DNA of 64,000 bases from Lojkania enalia (taxonomy: Eukaryota > Ascomycota > Dothideomycetes > Pleosporales), in the NCBI GenBank assembly GCA_010094045.1, contig ML986579.1, positions 550,957 to 614,956 on the forward strand. The letters run 5' to 3'. Of the stretch, positions 1-12,349 are shown piece after piece. The notes beneath the pieces are model-generated. The model made no database searches. It was not told where the DNA came from and worked only from the letters and a program-made list of their open reading frames with translations. A program made the translations under genes and the position numbers. Positions within the stretch are counted from its first letter, which is position 1, and the number at the start of each line of letters is the position of its first letter.

Positions 1-3000
1 AGACTGTGCGGGAGTTGACATTATCAGTGATTTTGTATTGATTTTGGAGAGCGCTGTCCGGAGATGGCGATGTGAGTGTTGTAGCTTGAGCGAGGTACGT
101 GCTTTTATAGAAAACGACTAACGCCTTCCTCAGGCTGCGGGCCGCGATTTCCATAGTGACAACAGTGTTTGTTGTGAGCAAGCAGGGCTAGGAAAACAAA
201 CAATAAAACTTTCACTTCATTTATCATTGGTGAAGCAGTGTAGCATCGAGATTTTAATCCGATCGTATGTTAGATGGACACTAAGGCAATAATCAATTAA
301 AACGATCCTAATAATACCACATGGCACTGAAGCAAGAATAATTCCTTATCCGCGTCTGCGCCCAAGGATCTTGAAGGGTCCTGCCTAGCTATAATCACAT
401 ATCGGATTGCGGTCGTGACTGCTCTTATTTAAGACTAGCTCGCATAGAATAGTAGAGCCGAAATAAGTATGAGATCGACAGTCTACGCTTAACGGTGTCA
501 AAAAGGTCGTCAGGAAAGGACTCTTAGTAATCCTATTGGCGTCTTTACAACCGCCAGTCCGCATTATAGAATTTATATATGAATGAGAGCTAGAGGTCAC
601 ACTAGAGGTTATTTGTGATGTTTTCGTTAACCTAGCTAGCCGTGAAGATGCCTATTCGCGGAGGGACTGAAGTTCAGCCACATCTTCGTCTCATTCTGCT
701 TTGGACTATGTATCACATGTTCTACTATCCTATTATAGTTGGTCTGTTTTTTCAGGCCTATATAGTCTCGCCATCGCCAGCTTCTACCGAGGCAGGCCAC
801 TTACCCTCCTTCAATACATCAATATTTGCCTCAGCAATTGATGCTCCCTGATACGCGACACTATGCGGCACTTGCTGCAGCTTTCCGATGTTCGCCTCAT
901 ATCGAGGCAAGGATCCTTGGTAAAGGTCTGCATTTCTCTGAGATCTTTGCTGTCTTTATTTGCAGCTCAAGCTGTGCTTCACTTCGCCCAAGGTAGCCTG
1001 TAGACGCTGCTCTATATGACGACCCTAGTCGGTATCGTTATCTCATTCGAGATTTCATGGGAGATAGCATTTTATGCATATACTTGATTGAAGTGGCTAA
1101 GGAAGATATCCTAAACCTTGATGTTTTGTGTATAAGTGGCGCATGAAGTTATGAAGACAGCCTCGTCGTGGTCATGAAATCACAACTCTGGAGGAACCTC
1201 GCCGATTTCACCCCATGTAAACTTCCAAGTTCGCCTTCCATAATTTCATGCATTGTCATTTCTACCATAAATACCTAGATATTAGGAGCTTTAGCCAGCT
1301 TTAGCCGTCTGCTTAGTAAATCGGAAAAAGACTGTTATGCTAATACCTTATCATGTTTCAAGAGCACTGAAGCTAGCCAACAATCTGGACAAAGTTCAAG
1401 ATGTCGAAATGTTACAATTAGTGCAGTTGGTATGACTATTTCGAAGGTAACGAATCTAGAACTCTCGGTCAGTCTGAGAGGAGCCCGATCGAACAGTGGA
1501 AAGAAGAGGGAGATGGAGGAGCCCGCCCTCAAGAATGCGAATCCAAGGCCGTCTGGCGTTTGTACTTAGGGTGAGGTCATGATTAGCAAACTCTCATTCA
1601 AAAGTGGAATCGACATACAAGGACAACAGCACCCTGAATCACCTCCATCATTTGCTCAGACTGTCTGTTTCTTCTGTCTAACTTGGTAGCATTAACACCG
1701 TTCAATATATTTCGGACTAATTCTGGTGTAATTTGTAATTTCCTCATGGACTTGATGGACTACTTCATCAGGAACTCTCGTTGCATCCGACCCACACTGT
1801 TCCACTGCCTGGTAATAGAACCCTGATAGGCGGTGGTGGACGCAATTATAATAAAGATGGCTCGTCCCGAATTTAGACTGCAGCAAGGGCGAGTAAAACA
1901 GCAACAAGTGATGTAAATGAAAGCTCGCTTCGAAAATCAATTGAAAAGATTCAAGAAAGGCTGCTTGAATTATGTAACTACTGCTATCCCGGCAAAAAGG
2001 AATATGGTTTGTCAACTCCTTCACTAAGGTGCGACGAATCTCTCCACGGACTTGGAAAATCCACGCAGAGGGCAAATACCTCGAGCACAAAACCTGGCAG
2101 TCGGATCTCGGGATGAAAGGCTTTAAAATAGTGGCCGGCCACACAATGAACTGCATTTCGCTGTGATGTCCCCTACCAATGACTCGCACTTGCTGCTGTT
2201 TGATCTGTTGTTGATTTCTGACAGTCACCTCGACTATGCCCTTAACCTATATTAGTTTCTGCTGCCACTGATCGGGTTCATCGCGGAGAGCTCCGATGAT
2301 AACTTCCTGTGTTTATTGCTTTAACGCAAGAGCTTGGAGCTACTCGGAGATTCCTCACAAGTGATCGCGCATAGCCTGCATATCCTATAATTTCTTAGCT
2401 TTAATCGCCATGAGCCATGGTCCTTCGATATCAATGCCGTAATTGAGCGCAAAATTGTCCTAGACGATGTCAGCAATACCGAACTAAAAGCGGAACTGGG
2501 ATGGCAATTTACCATTCGTTAACTTAATCGTTGTTGCTGCTGTAGCAGCAGACATTTTGACTTCTGATTACTTGTCATCCAAATCCAATCTAGTTATGAC
2601 CTAGAAGTGGCTTGCTCGGAGAGCTCCTCTATTTCAGCTTTGATGTCCGTCGCTATGTGACTCGGCTTAGTTAGGACGTGGATATCTTCCCATACGGAGT
2701 AAGACTTGTTAGAATAAGTTGAAGGGATTAAAAATTATAAAGTAGACTGATTGTAATGATTTTAATGTGTATGGTGCGCAAAAACGAAGGAGCGGATGTT
2801 GGGACGTAAGGTGGAGAAATCTAGTGACAAAGGGCGAAGTCGAGGGCGATGTTTGAAATCCTATCAAAACCCCCCTCTCATGTAAGCTTGCACTTAAGTT
2901 ATTATAGAACACAATATACAGTATTATCTAGTTGTTAATCTAAGTAAATACTCAAACAAGGTTGGAGGATATTTAAGCTGTAGAAGAGTTATGAGAAGTG

Positions 3001-6000
3001 TTGCTCTTAAGGTTCTTCAGGGAATTTTGTAACATAAGATCGTTAATGGTTGTAAAGGCTGTTCCGTTATTTCCCAGCAGTTAAGTGACGTTAATGTCCA
3101 GTCAAGTATGAAATTTTGAATTCGAGTCAGAACAAGGAGTATTAAAGGTTTATGGGCCTGAAGAGATACCTCTTCTACTATCATTTCTTCGGCTTATTAC
3201 TTAATAAGAGCTAATATTACTTAAAAGTATTAGGGATTCTTGTAAGTGGAATTATAGCTGACTAAGAGTTGTAAAGGATTTATATAGACGAAGGATAGGA
3301 AAGTTTATAGATAGAAAAGGTAAATAATGATAATAAGAGGCCATTCAACTAGAATCTAACAAATATAGTGCCCGTTGGACGTTTCGCAGTAGCCCCTGAA
3401 TCCTTTCGAGACGAGCTACACCTCCTTAGAGCTTTACGCATTTATACGACGGATGCCTTCGACAACGAAGACTTCACAACTGTAAACAGCTTCATGCTTT
3501 GTTGCAGGCTCATCGTCGAATACCTACCAATACCGCTAGAGCGCAAATGCGGTACGGTTCGCAGCGACCGTCTTTAAAATTAAAGACTAGATCGATTTTA
3601 CGACAAGAGAGGTTACCAGGGATGTCGGTGGCGCTTGCTTGGGTAGCCCAGAATTCCATGAGAAAGTCCTGGACGGGAGTGCTAGTCACAAGATGCTTGT
3701 ACTAAGCATCGTCATAGCAGCGCAACCCAGCGAACTTCGGACTCCTATTTTATGACTGTCATAGATAATTAGTCTGCGTCACCATTAGGAAGCTATCCGC
3801 AGGTGCATCGGCGTTAAAATTGCCATCTGAATGCTATTCATCCCTATCCTAGTGAGGCTTTTTCACATTGGTCTTGTCAGGACTGAAGGACGGCCTCTTG
3901 GGTAGCTGAATAGCTTATGACTGCACTTCTTGTGTAAGGGCGCAGTGTGATATGAGTACAATATCATGCGCTTCTAGTATAAAATAGAGAAGCTTGTGGT
4001 AGAGATCTCCTTTGTCCAGGCTCTGGTGGATTTTGAGTACTCTATCCATCCTGTAGTAGAACGATTTCATAATTTCGATTTCCCACGTAGTCAACTATGA
4101 TGACGAGGTAGTAATTATCACTGGCTTGTTGGCTGCACTCTCCGAAGGGTTATGACCTGCAACATGGTCATAATTTTGCCAAGGTCCAGGTCATCAGCTT
4201 CGAGTATGCCTTTCTGATTGGCCGTCTTACTGACATTCTCATCGTGCGTGGGCTTCCCTTCTGCTTGCTTAAATTTCGCCTTTTTAATCGGTAGGATTCG
4301 GTCTATAGTGGCTCTTTGATACCGGAAAAGCGGCCGTCGAGTGACGGGAGCATCTTTCTTAGGTATGTTCCTCTCGGGCACCTGTGTGATGTTTCTCGAT
4401 TTCACAGCAGCTTTTTGCTTGCTCTTAGTCACCATCCTAATCTTAGAGGCAGGGGAGCTCAGGTGCTTAGCCTGTTCACCCATGACTTTTTGCATCCAAT
4501 TCGGGATTCCTTTTCCACTCGTCTTGAGAGTTCGTTTTTAGATTGAGAAGAGAATTAGGAATACAGCATTGTTTGCGAGAGAGGGTAGAATAGTCTTTGG
4601 AGAAATGACTACGTCAGTCGAGTTTGAACAAAGTTAAGGGCAGATAATAAAGTCAATTTACGAGGCAAAGTACAGAGAATCAAGCAACAGAGGATAATGC
4701 GGGAACTGGCTAGCAGCGGAATGTCACCGAATACCGGGAAGATGTAAGAGGTTAAGAAAAGGTTTAAGGGTAAGAGAAAGTGGGAGTTAATTTATCCAGG
4801 ATATTACCGAGAACGCTGTAACCGGCAGTATGTTATTAAATGCTAGGAAATATAATACAGATTAGGGAAATGTTGGATGAAGATGTGATAGTAAAGCTAA
4901 CTAGGATATTGCTAAAAGCACCATTAGCGGCGGAATGAATTTAATTACTAGAAAAGATATTAAAGGTAAAGAATACTTTCACCCAGACATTTTACATAGA
5001 CACCTTGACCGCTTTAATCTTAGTGCCGCTAGAGCCATAAGAGCTGTAGTTTCTGCCTTCCACTTTTACTTCCTATCCTTTAGACCTTTAGTATCTTAGT
5101 ATCTTAATACCCTGTACCTCCTTTCTATTTCCAACCTCTATTCAAACCCCAAGACTGACTTGATATTGGCTTTAGTAACCACGGATATTCTATCGAAGCT
5201 AGACCTCTTCTACTACTCCTTAACTTACCCCAACTCAACCCGCACCTCGACTTTTAAAGCCACTCTTTTCTGCTCTCCACAAACTCGATATAAATTTTAT
5301 AACTAAGCGATCCATTAAGCTAGACTAAAATATCTAGAAAGAAGAAGGGCGCAAGGGTAAGTTACTTCCTTAACACTCTCCAAATCATGTTCAGTAACTA
5401 TTATTTTAGATCGTGGCGTTACTGTCTATGAACCCCGAGAAGGCCAAGAAAGACATTTGGGGCTTCCGAGAGGCATAGGGGAGCCCCATTCCTAATCAAG
5501 ATATCTTTTAGGTGGAAGAGATCTCAACAGCACTAGCTCCAGACCGAATGTACGTGCTAAGCCGAGTCTACTTGTGCTAGTGCTTAGGACAACAAGAACA
5601 GGAGGAGATCTGGGGCTATTTCCGGGTATAAGGGAAGGAGAATGTCAAGTTTCGATTTGGAATATTCATGGATAGTGGTGAGACCATCGATATCTCGTAG
5701 CTCGGAGACAATAAAAGTTCGAACAATGATATCAAACTCATGATCCATGGTAATTTTATCCCGTAGACGAAACTATTGGAATCGGAAGGAGTAAACGAAA
5801 TAACCACAAAAGCCGGCACACTATCATATAGTAAGACCGGGGTGTACCTAGTCTGCTCCGCACTCATGTAGCATGGCCTTATGGAGTGTTGCAGCCATAT
5901 TATGACTAGCCAGCACTTTAAGTAGCCCCGAAAAGAGTGGAATTATTATGCGGGAATGAAAAACAAAGCTGCACGACTGCGCGCTCCACATACCAAACTA

Positions 6001-6680
6001 ATCAACCAACAATAAGACCAAGGAATTAGGCACCAACTTAAAGGTCTAGAGTATGTCATGCTTTTCCTGGGGAGTTATCTATAGAATAGTTCAGAGATTC
6101 GGGCTTCATCTTGAACAGTGGATATGAAACGTTGGGGACGGCGCTAGAACCTTATGCCATCTATTTATAGTAACTATACTACTTATTTTTGCCAGCTTCA
6201 GGATGTAAAGTTTACTTATATGTATGATACTCAGCTTTTAATTTCGAATACTGTATGTTGGAAGGCCTTCTATCTATACTTAAATGGCGACACAGCAAGA
6301 TATATCTATTTCTTCTAGGCGATTAGCTTGTTTGCTGGCTTTAGAAGGTGGCGTTTACTTCTTTTCTATAGCTTTTTTAGCCTTTACTAAGGTATAAATA
6401 TTTATTACTTCTATTATATGTTAATTTTATATTATTTGGACGACTTTTACTGCACAGCTAGCGACCAAATAAGCCTGCCTATTGCACAGCAGAGAGAACC
6501 ACTTAGCAATATTTTGGGGACAATTTGGAGTTTTTATAAATTCATTGTACAACCTGAGGATCGCGTTCTGGAGCAAGCTTTTGCCCTTGAATGATTTCTA
6601 ACTCGTGCTATAATATTGGTCCTACGTGGTACATGATCTACGGGTTCTGGCAAGGTTACGATGATTTAGTGATGCGGAAA
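1..6680. other. gene-poor, stop-rich region
   Basis: No protein family could be recognised in any frame. Frames are closed every few tens of codons and base composition drifts towards A+T in places (for example 2900-3350, 4800-5000 and 6150-6450), which suggests decayed repetitive DNA. Two longer open stretches exist. One runs 2228-1692 on the minus strand (178 codons). The other runs 4495-4118 on the minus strand (125 codons), is lysine-rich and has no recognisable motif. Neither has convincing splice or homology support, so I do not call them genes. A relic of retroelements is possible but I could not identify reverse transcriptase, integrase or LTRs by eye. Confidence 0.5.
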
Positions 6681-6777
6681 TTATGAAGCTTTTCTCAGAA
6701 TTCATAATTAATACCAACCAATACGTACACGCAAGTCCCACTTTTCGCTTTCCCACTGTCCCACAAACCTTTACCAT

Positions 6778-8465
6778 CTACTTCCCCGTCCACCTCTTCT
6801 CTACCCACCTAAAAACTGGAAACGCCAAACCCGCAAACCCAAAAGTGAGTTCGTGCCCCACATTCGCTCCCCTCCCAATCAGTCCAGCAATAGGGCCAGT
6901 ATACCACCGGACCTTCATCCCGAGCGCCGCGCCTAGGAACCCAAACGCAAAACTGGCGATGGCGCCCCATCCAAAGGGCAAAAGTTCCCAGCTAGCCCAC
7001 GCATTCCAGTCGTAGTTGCTCCAGCGGGAGCGGCGGAAGATGATGTGTTCTTCAATGATGACGACGAGGTGGACGATGGTCCAGTAGCCGATGATGGATA
7101 GAAATGTCTGGAGGGTATCTTCGAAGAAGGCTGCGGCGCAGCATCCGACGGTGATGGCGGCGACAAAGCCGAAGGTTACGAACGCGATGCGGGGGACGCG
7201 GAGGGCCCATGGTCCAAAGTTCTGAGCGTGCATGGCAAAGGAATAGTTGTTTGGGATGTTGTTGGGGATGGAGCTCAGCCCGGCGAGGACGAGGAGGAAT
7301 TTGCTAAAGCCACCGGCCGGAAGGAGGGCCATCTTAAGGGGTCCTCCAACTCCAGCATCTAGATACGCAGATTTCCAAGCCGGGTTGACCTCGGTTCCAC
7401 TGAAGAGGGCAGCACCGAGGGTCTGAACGAGAATCGTCGGCACAGCGATGCCTATGTAGGTTGCTGTGAAGATCTTATACCGAGGCGTGTTGACTGGCAT
7501 CTTCACATTGTAGTCGGCCGCACAGTTGACTGTAGAGCGTCAATCCAATATTCTGGGGTAGGAATCGAGCACTTACTCCATGAGACGGCGAACGAGAAAA
7601 TGACAGCTATGAAGGAAAGCGCAGATGCGGCGGCATTGACTCCAGTAGGCGAGCTGATGGCGCTGCCACTAAAGTGCTTCGCGCCGGTACCAGCTGCTAC
7701 GCACCAGACGATAAATGGCGGAATCCAAAGGAAGGCGTCAAGTCTGTGGATCCAAGTAATGCCTAAGGCGCAAATAATCCAGACCGTTGTGCATATAATG
7801 ATAACACCTACCCAGTGAGGACATTTCCCGTCCGAAAGCGCATACAGAACTGAAGCTCCAGAGATCGAATTGATGGCATTCCATCCCGTCGTACTTATCA
7901 TAGAGAAGATGACAACGAGAAGATTTCCCCAGTATCCGAATGAATAGCGTGAAAAGGTTGTCATGCGAAGACCGGTAAGACCGAATGTTGCAGTCCAAGC
8001 TGGTAGCAGGCAGGAAAAAACATTCACTACTATGATAATAGCGGAGCAGTCCCAGAATGCAAGTCCCATGGAGCCTCCAACCATGCCAGTGTTCAATGTC
8101 GCCACTGCCATATTGGCACTCATCCTTAGCTAGTTAGCTTAGATATGGACATAATATCGGAAAGAGAAATGCATTGAACTGATCTCTCAATTCCAAAAAG
8201 AGCTTTAAAAGAAGATTGAAAGAGCCAAAACCCACCAAAAGGTGCAAGCGTTCCAGACTTTTGAAGGGTTTTTCGCTCGCTGCTCGTCGGTCACTCGCTC
8301 AATGCCACTAGTTTCGACCGAGAGCTTCTTGAGCCAGGACTTGAAATTTGGACTGCCTGGCGGTTTCTCAATTATGCCATGACCAATTTCATCATTTAGG
8401 GGAGTTTCAAAAGAGAGTTTAGAATTCATCTCAGCGTCAATCGTAAAGTCTAGCTTGGTAGACAT
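6778..8465 (-). CDS. NCS1-family cytosine/purine permease
   Basis: Predicted plasma-membrane nucleobase:cation symporter of the fungal Fcy2/FcyB (PRT) branch of NCS1, importing cytosine and purines. Model: exons 8465-8236, 8124-7577 and 7529-6778, introns of 111 and 47 bp, 509 aa, the usual family length. The cytosolic N-terminus ends in the family-typical KVWNACTFW, and exon 2 continues with MSANMAVATLNTGMVG. Later landmarks are FGLTGLRMTTFSRYSFGYWG and, at the exon 2/3 junction, CAADYNVKMPVNTPRYK. About 12 hydrophobic segments follow one another through the protein. It is divergently transcribed from the arylsulfotransferase-like gene with 382 bp between the start codons, so the two may share a promoter. 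No break is visible. The exact substrate (cytosine, adenine, guanine or hypoxanthine) cannot be read from the sequence. Confidence 0.9.
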
Positions 8466-8847
8466 TGTGATGAATCAAGTTGAACACAACGACTTGATGC
8501 TGATATTGATCCATGATTCCCCTCAATATATGTTTGTCCTCCCATATTGCCGTAGTTCAGTGTCTTAGTGTTCTGCTGTGGTGGTGAGCTTATCACCGCG
8601 GCATGCCGTAGTTTTGGATAGGCGATTAACATATCGCCGCGGCATCCCGAGGTATCCCAGTTCTCAAGCCTATCAGAACAAGGAACAGCCGCGGCTCGCG
8701 TAGTCGATATTCCCTAAAAGAGATGTCAGTGTTGTATAAGACCCGTGCAATTGCGTCCAAGATAATGCCAATACGCTACTCGACTTCCCAACATCTTATT
8801 CATCGATTTGATCAAAACAAAATAACCCAATTCGGTCCTCATTCTCA
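8466..8847. promoter_or_regulatory. divergent promoter, permease / arylsulfotransferase-like gene
   Basis: This 382-bp gap separates the start codons of two divergent genes. It holds repeated GC-rich tracts around 8590-8650 (two CCGCGGCAT-type blocks at about 8598 and 8637) inside otherwise A+T-rich sequence. No TATA box is obvious. The role is inferred from position only. Confidence 0.45.
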
Positions 8848-9969
8848 ATGGAGCAAAGCACCCTCATCCGTCGGGGCATAGGACTCCGTGGTGTCGACCC
8901 ATACAATGTATCACTAGGCTACACTTTGTTCGCACATCTCACAAGCCCTGGAATAGTGAAGCTTATCGACAATTACGGCGAGGAGGTGCACCGTTGGGTC
9001 CTTCCGTATAGACCCGGACGACATGCTCAGCTTTTGAAAAATGGGAATTTGGCTTACAATGGAGTTCATCCGGATGCGCCGAGGCTCTTCCCGTTGTGGC
9101 AGAAGTACAGAGGTGGTGTTATGATGGAGGTTGATCCCGCAGGAAATGTCGTCTCAGAGCACTGCGATCCCCTCGCCCATCATGATCAGCATCATCTCGA
9201 CAACGGGGAGCTTTTATACACCACTGTAGAAGGCGTCGAATTCGAGAAGGCGAAGTCGGTGCTCGGCGGGATTCCAAACAGCGAAGCACCCGATAACAAG
9301 GTGTATGCGGATTGCATAAAGCACGTATCGCCATCGGGAGAACTATTATGGTCGTGGAAGGCAATCGACCACCTGGATCCGAAGAAGTTTGTTCTTCAGC
9401 CACATTACCCCCGAGAGCACTGGCCACTCATCAACTCTATCTATCCACTGCAAGATGGAAATATTCTTGCTTCGCTCAGAAGCGTATCGGCCGTCATTAT
9501 CATCTCGCGAGAGACCGGGGAGGTGATCTGGCATCTGGACTCGACTATTGTAGCACAACAACATTGTGCAAGCGAGCTGAGCAACGGAGATATTCTCATT
9601 TTCGATAACGGCACGTTTCGCCACCATGAAAGCGCCACATACTCTCGCGTTATCCAAGTCAAACGGGAAGACAAATCGATTGTTTGGGAATACCGCGATC
9701 CGCATCCGATGACATTTTTCACACCATTTATGGGAGGCGCCCAGAGACTAAAAAACGAAAATACTCTGATAACTGAAGCCGCTTTTGGGAGGATCTTCGA
9801 GGTGACCAAGAAGGGAGAGCTTGTGTGGGAGTACATTAATCCGGATTTTGCGGATTATAAAGGTCTAGATGCGAAGGAGATTGAGAAGTATTTTGACTAT
9901 CCGGCTAATGCCTTATTCCGGGCTTACAAATACGCGCCGCATGAGATTCCATGGTTGCATCCAAACTGA
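8848..9969 (+). CDS. arylsulfotransferase (ASST)-family protein
   Basis: Intronless 373-aa protein of the arylsulfotransferase/ASST beta-propeller family found in many ascomycetes. The propeller blades show as repeated 'L.NGN.L' and 'G..VW.Y' strands, for example LLKNGNLAYNG near residue 65, ELSNGDILIFDNGTFRHHES near 250 and LKNENTLITEAAFGRIFEVT near 305, the last followed by GELVWEYINP. Histidine-rich loops (AHHDQHHLDNGELLY near 110) could contribute catalytic residues, since bacterial ASST uses a histidine as the sulfuryl acceptor. There is no signal peptide, so a cytosolic location is likely, unlike the periplasmic bacterial enzymes. In fungi the biochemical activity of this family is largely unproven, so sulfate transfer between phenols is family inference. 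It sits back to back with the permease gene. Confidence 0.75.
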   Translation: MEQSTLIRRGIGLRGVDPYNVSLGYTLFAHLTSPGIVKLIDNYGEEVHRWVLPYRPGRHAQLLKNGNLAYNGVHPDAPRLFPLWQKYRGGVMMEVDPAGNVVSEHCDPLAHHDQHHLDNGELLYTTVEGVEFEKAKSVLGGIPNSEAPDNKVYADCIKHVSPSGELLWSWKAIDHLDPKKFVLQPHYPREHWPLINSIYPLQDGNILASLRSVSAVIIISRETGEVIWHLDSTIVAQQHCASELSNGDILIFDNGTFRHHESATYSRVIQVKREDKSIVWEYRDPHPMTFFTPFMGGAQRLKNENTLITEAAFGRIFEVTKKGELVWEYINPDFADYKGLDAKEIEKYFDYPANALFRAYKYAPHEIPWLHPN

Positions 9970-10144
9970 TTGTGGGCTTCGGGCATATTTTGGGATGCGG
10001 AAAGTCTGCTAGGGCTTTCCCTGGAGTTACGGTTCATTTGGGTGGAGGGGTCTAAAATTTATAATTTTTCTAAAATGCTATACAGTCTCGTTTTGCGGCT
10101 TCTTTCACTTTTTAAGTGAGTCACACATATAAACTCTTCTCGTA

Positions 10145-12062
10145 TTATAGCACCGGCTGGAATTCTGGAAGCATAGAATTGTCAACCGCATCAAACGAGA
10201 CTGGACCAAAGAGTTCCGGAAATAGTTGAGCAAAATCATCCTGAATGGCCGGATCAACATCCGCATATGACGAGCTTGGGCTCGGGTGAATTTCCGGGCG
10301 AAGTCTCTTATGAAAAGCTGCCACCACATCGCCCATCGTATGGGCTACGTGTGAGGGTAAGCCTATAGCATGAAGCCAGGACACTAGTGATAGGATCAAG
10401 CTGTCAAGCCCGTGCAGGTCATGTGAAGACGAGAGTTGCGCTTCATAATTGTGGAGCAAGCGGCAAAGGGTGACCGCTGCAAAGCTGATCATGTGATATA
10501 TATGGTCAGTTAAATGACGGGTGCGCTCGTCAGTTGTATCCATAGCCAAATTCATGATTCCTGTTGAGAGGCGAATCATCTCTGAGAGCAAAGATTCCCG
10601 AACTGCGGCTGAGCGAGCTTTCAATGATTGATCGTATACCAAGAGTTTAGCAAAGTAGAATCCCATTTGGACAAATTGCGATCTTGGTTGCTCTGCTAGC
10701 TGTTAGTGTTATCCGGCGAGTCTAAAGCTACCCACTGACCTAGAAGAAAGCTCCACTCATCCTTCCAAGCATGTAGTGCTGCCTGCGTCCGAGGTAGGTC
10801 AACAGTAGTGTTGAAGCTCTCGTAGATTATCCAGTAAAGGTACACTTCTGAGACCATCCTTAATTCAAAATTAGTGGCATAATCAGAGCCGACCACCAAT
10901 CGACACCTGTCAACATCTTTTCGATCAAGGACTGCCTTTCGGCGAGTCCCAACGCAGTAGCTGTTTATTGAATCAGTATATATCTAAGCATAGATTAGCT
11001 AGAGCCTTACTGCAAATGCACAAGACAAAGATGATTCCAGATACAGAGGCGATCAAGCTCTCGCTTGCTAAGGGTCAAGCCTTCTCCAACGATACTGAAA
11101 ATCCCACTTGCAATGCTGTGCTGGAGCGCGAAGCCGCTTAGCAGCCAGCTATCTATGCTGAGAGGGACCTGGCCAATTGTTGTGGACCACATACTAAGCA
11201 CCAATGAAGCCTGGAAAAATTCAATGGGCTGGGGTACGGCAAGCATTGCGGTAGACAGCAAGGTCTTGACTTCTCTAAATAGCCTTGGAGCGAGCTGGAT
11301 CGCAAGCTCCTGCGTTGAGTGTCGGACAGCGATAAGGCAGCAAGCGCTTAGGAGTAGTGGTGACCTGCGCACGTCGTCGAGGAGACGAGGGGTTGGCATC
11401 AAAGTACTGAAAGACACCCAGCGGCCGTAATGTTCTTGGAATAAGGCTAATAAGTTTAATGCGTTCTGCTCGTTGACCAATCCCTTTATGATGATGTCGT
11501 CTGATAGACCTCGTGATTGGGTGTTCGTGGCAGTTCCTTCAGTAGGTCGGATGCCAGATTGCGTAGTGGCATCACGAAGTACAAAAAGGGGGGGAGGCGG
11601 TTGATCGGCATTTTTTGCTCTTAGTTCAGGTTGGGTAGGTTCGACAATTTGCCCATGGGAATCCCCTATGGGGTTCGTTGACTGAGAAGGAAGCTTCCTC
11701 TGAATATCATCTAGCCTGCACGCGAGGGATTTGATGATACTCTCCAAATTATTACATCTACCCTCTAAGAATTCAAATCTAGAACAAGTTAGCTAACGAA
11801 TTCTAGATGTATACATATAGTACAAATCTCACCTTTCATCGGCGCTTCGATTAGAGTCGGATCCGATATTGTTCATAAGAGTTTCTCTGCCCTCATTCTG
11901 ACCGGATAAAGATTGGAAACTATGGGAACATTCCTGGCCCAATCTTTCGCAGCGAAGGCAAGGCCGTCCAACGGTTGTTTCATAGCATCGCGTCTTTTGC
12001 TTACGGCATGCGGTGCAGGCTTGTGACGCCCGCCCTCTGTCCGGAGGCATCGAGACGCTCAA
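10145..12062 (-). CDS. Zn2Cys6 fungal transcription factor
   Basis: 590-aa nuclear regulator model with four exons: 12062-11833, 11778-11011, 10960-10732 and 10690-10145 (introns 54, 50 and 41 bp). The zinc cluster lies at residues about 16-45: CTACRKQKTRC, then CLRCERLGQEC, the canonical six-cysteine arrangement for binding CGG half-sites. A short basic linker and a leucine-containing predicted coiled coil (FEFLEGRCNNLESIIKSLAC, residues about 78-97) follow. After a disordered stretch comes a middle homology region with the family feature CVGTRRKAVLDRKDVDRC at the exon 2/3 junction. The C-terminal acidic/aromatic tail is a plausible activation segment. No target can be assigned. It is convergent with the arylsulfotransferase-like gene (175 bp between stops) and may regulate neighbours on either side, but that is inference only. 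Confidence 0.88.
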
Positions 12063-12349
12063 CGATTTTACATGGCCCGGTGACGAAAGATCCGGGCTAC
12101 ATTTAGCATATAGTTTTGATAGATCGGATAAAATCTAGACATCCGGGTGAATCAACAGACGGGATACGTCGAACGTTTAAAAAGAAACCAACCTCGGGAG
12201 CGACCGATATCGCGAAGCTAGGCCAATCACGGACTAGTGGTCTGGATGCTTCTTCCTGACCAGAGAGTGCTGAGACTAGACGCTTCTATTAAGAATCAAG
12301 TTGTCGATATGAAAGAGATGGATCGCGTTTTGTCTGAGTCAACCGAAAT

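Noticed and set aside
1692..2228. 178-codon minus-strand open frame
   Set aside because: No recognisable domain and the surrounding DNA is stop-rich; kept only as a note in the gene-poor region.
4118..4495. Lysine-rich minus-strand open frame
   Set aside because: Low complexity, no splice or homology support; overlapping plus-strand frames are equally open.
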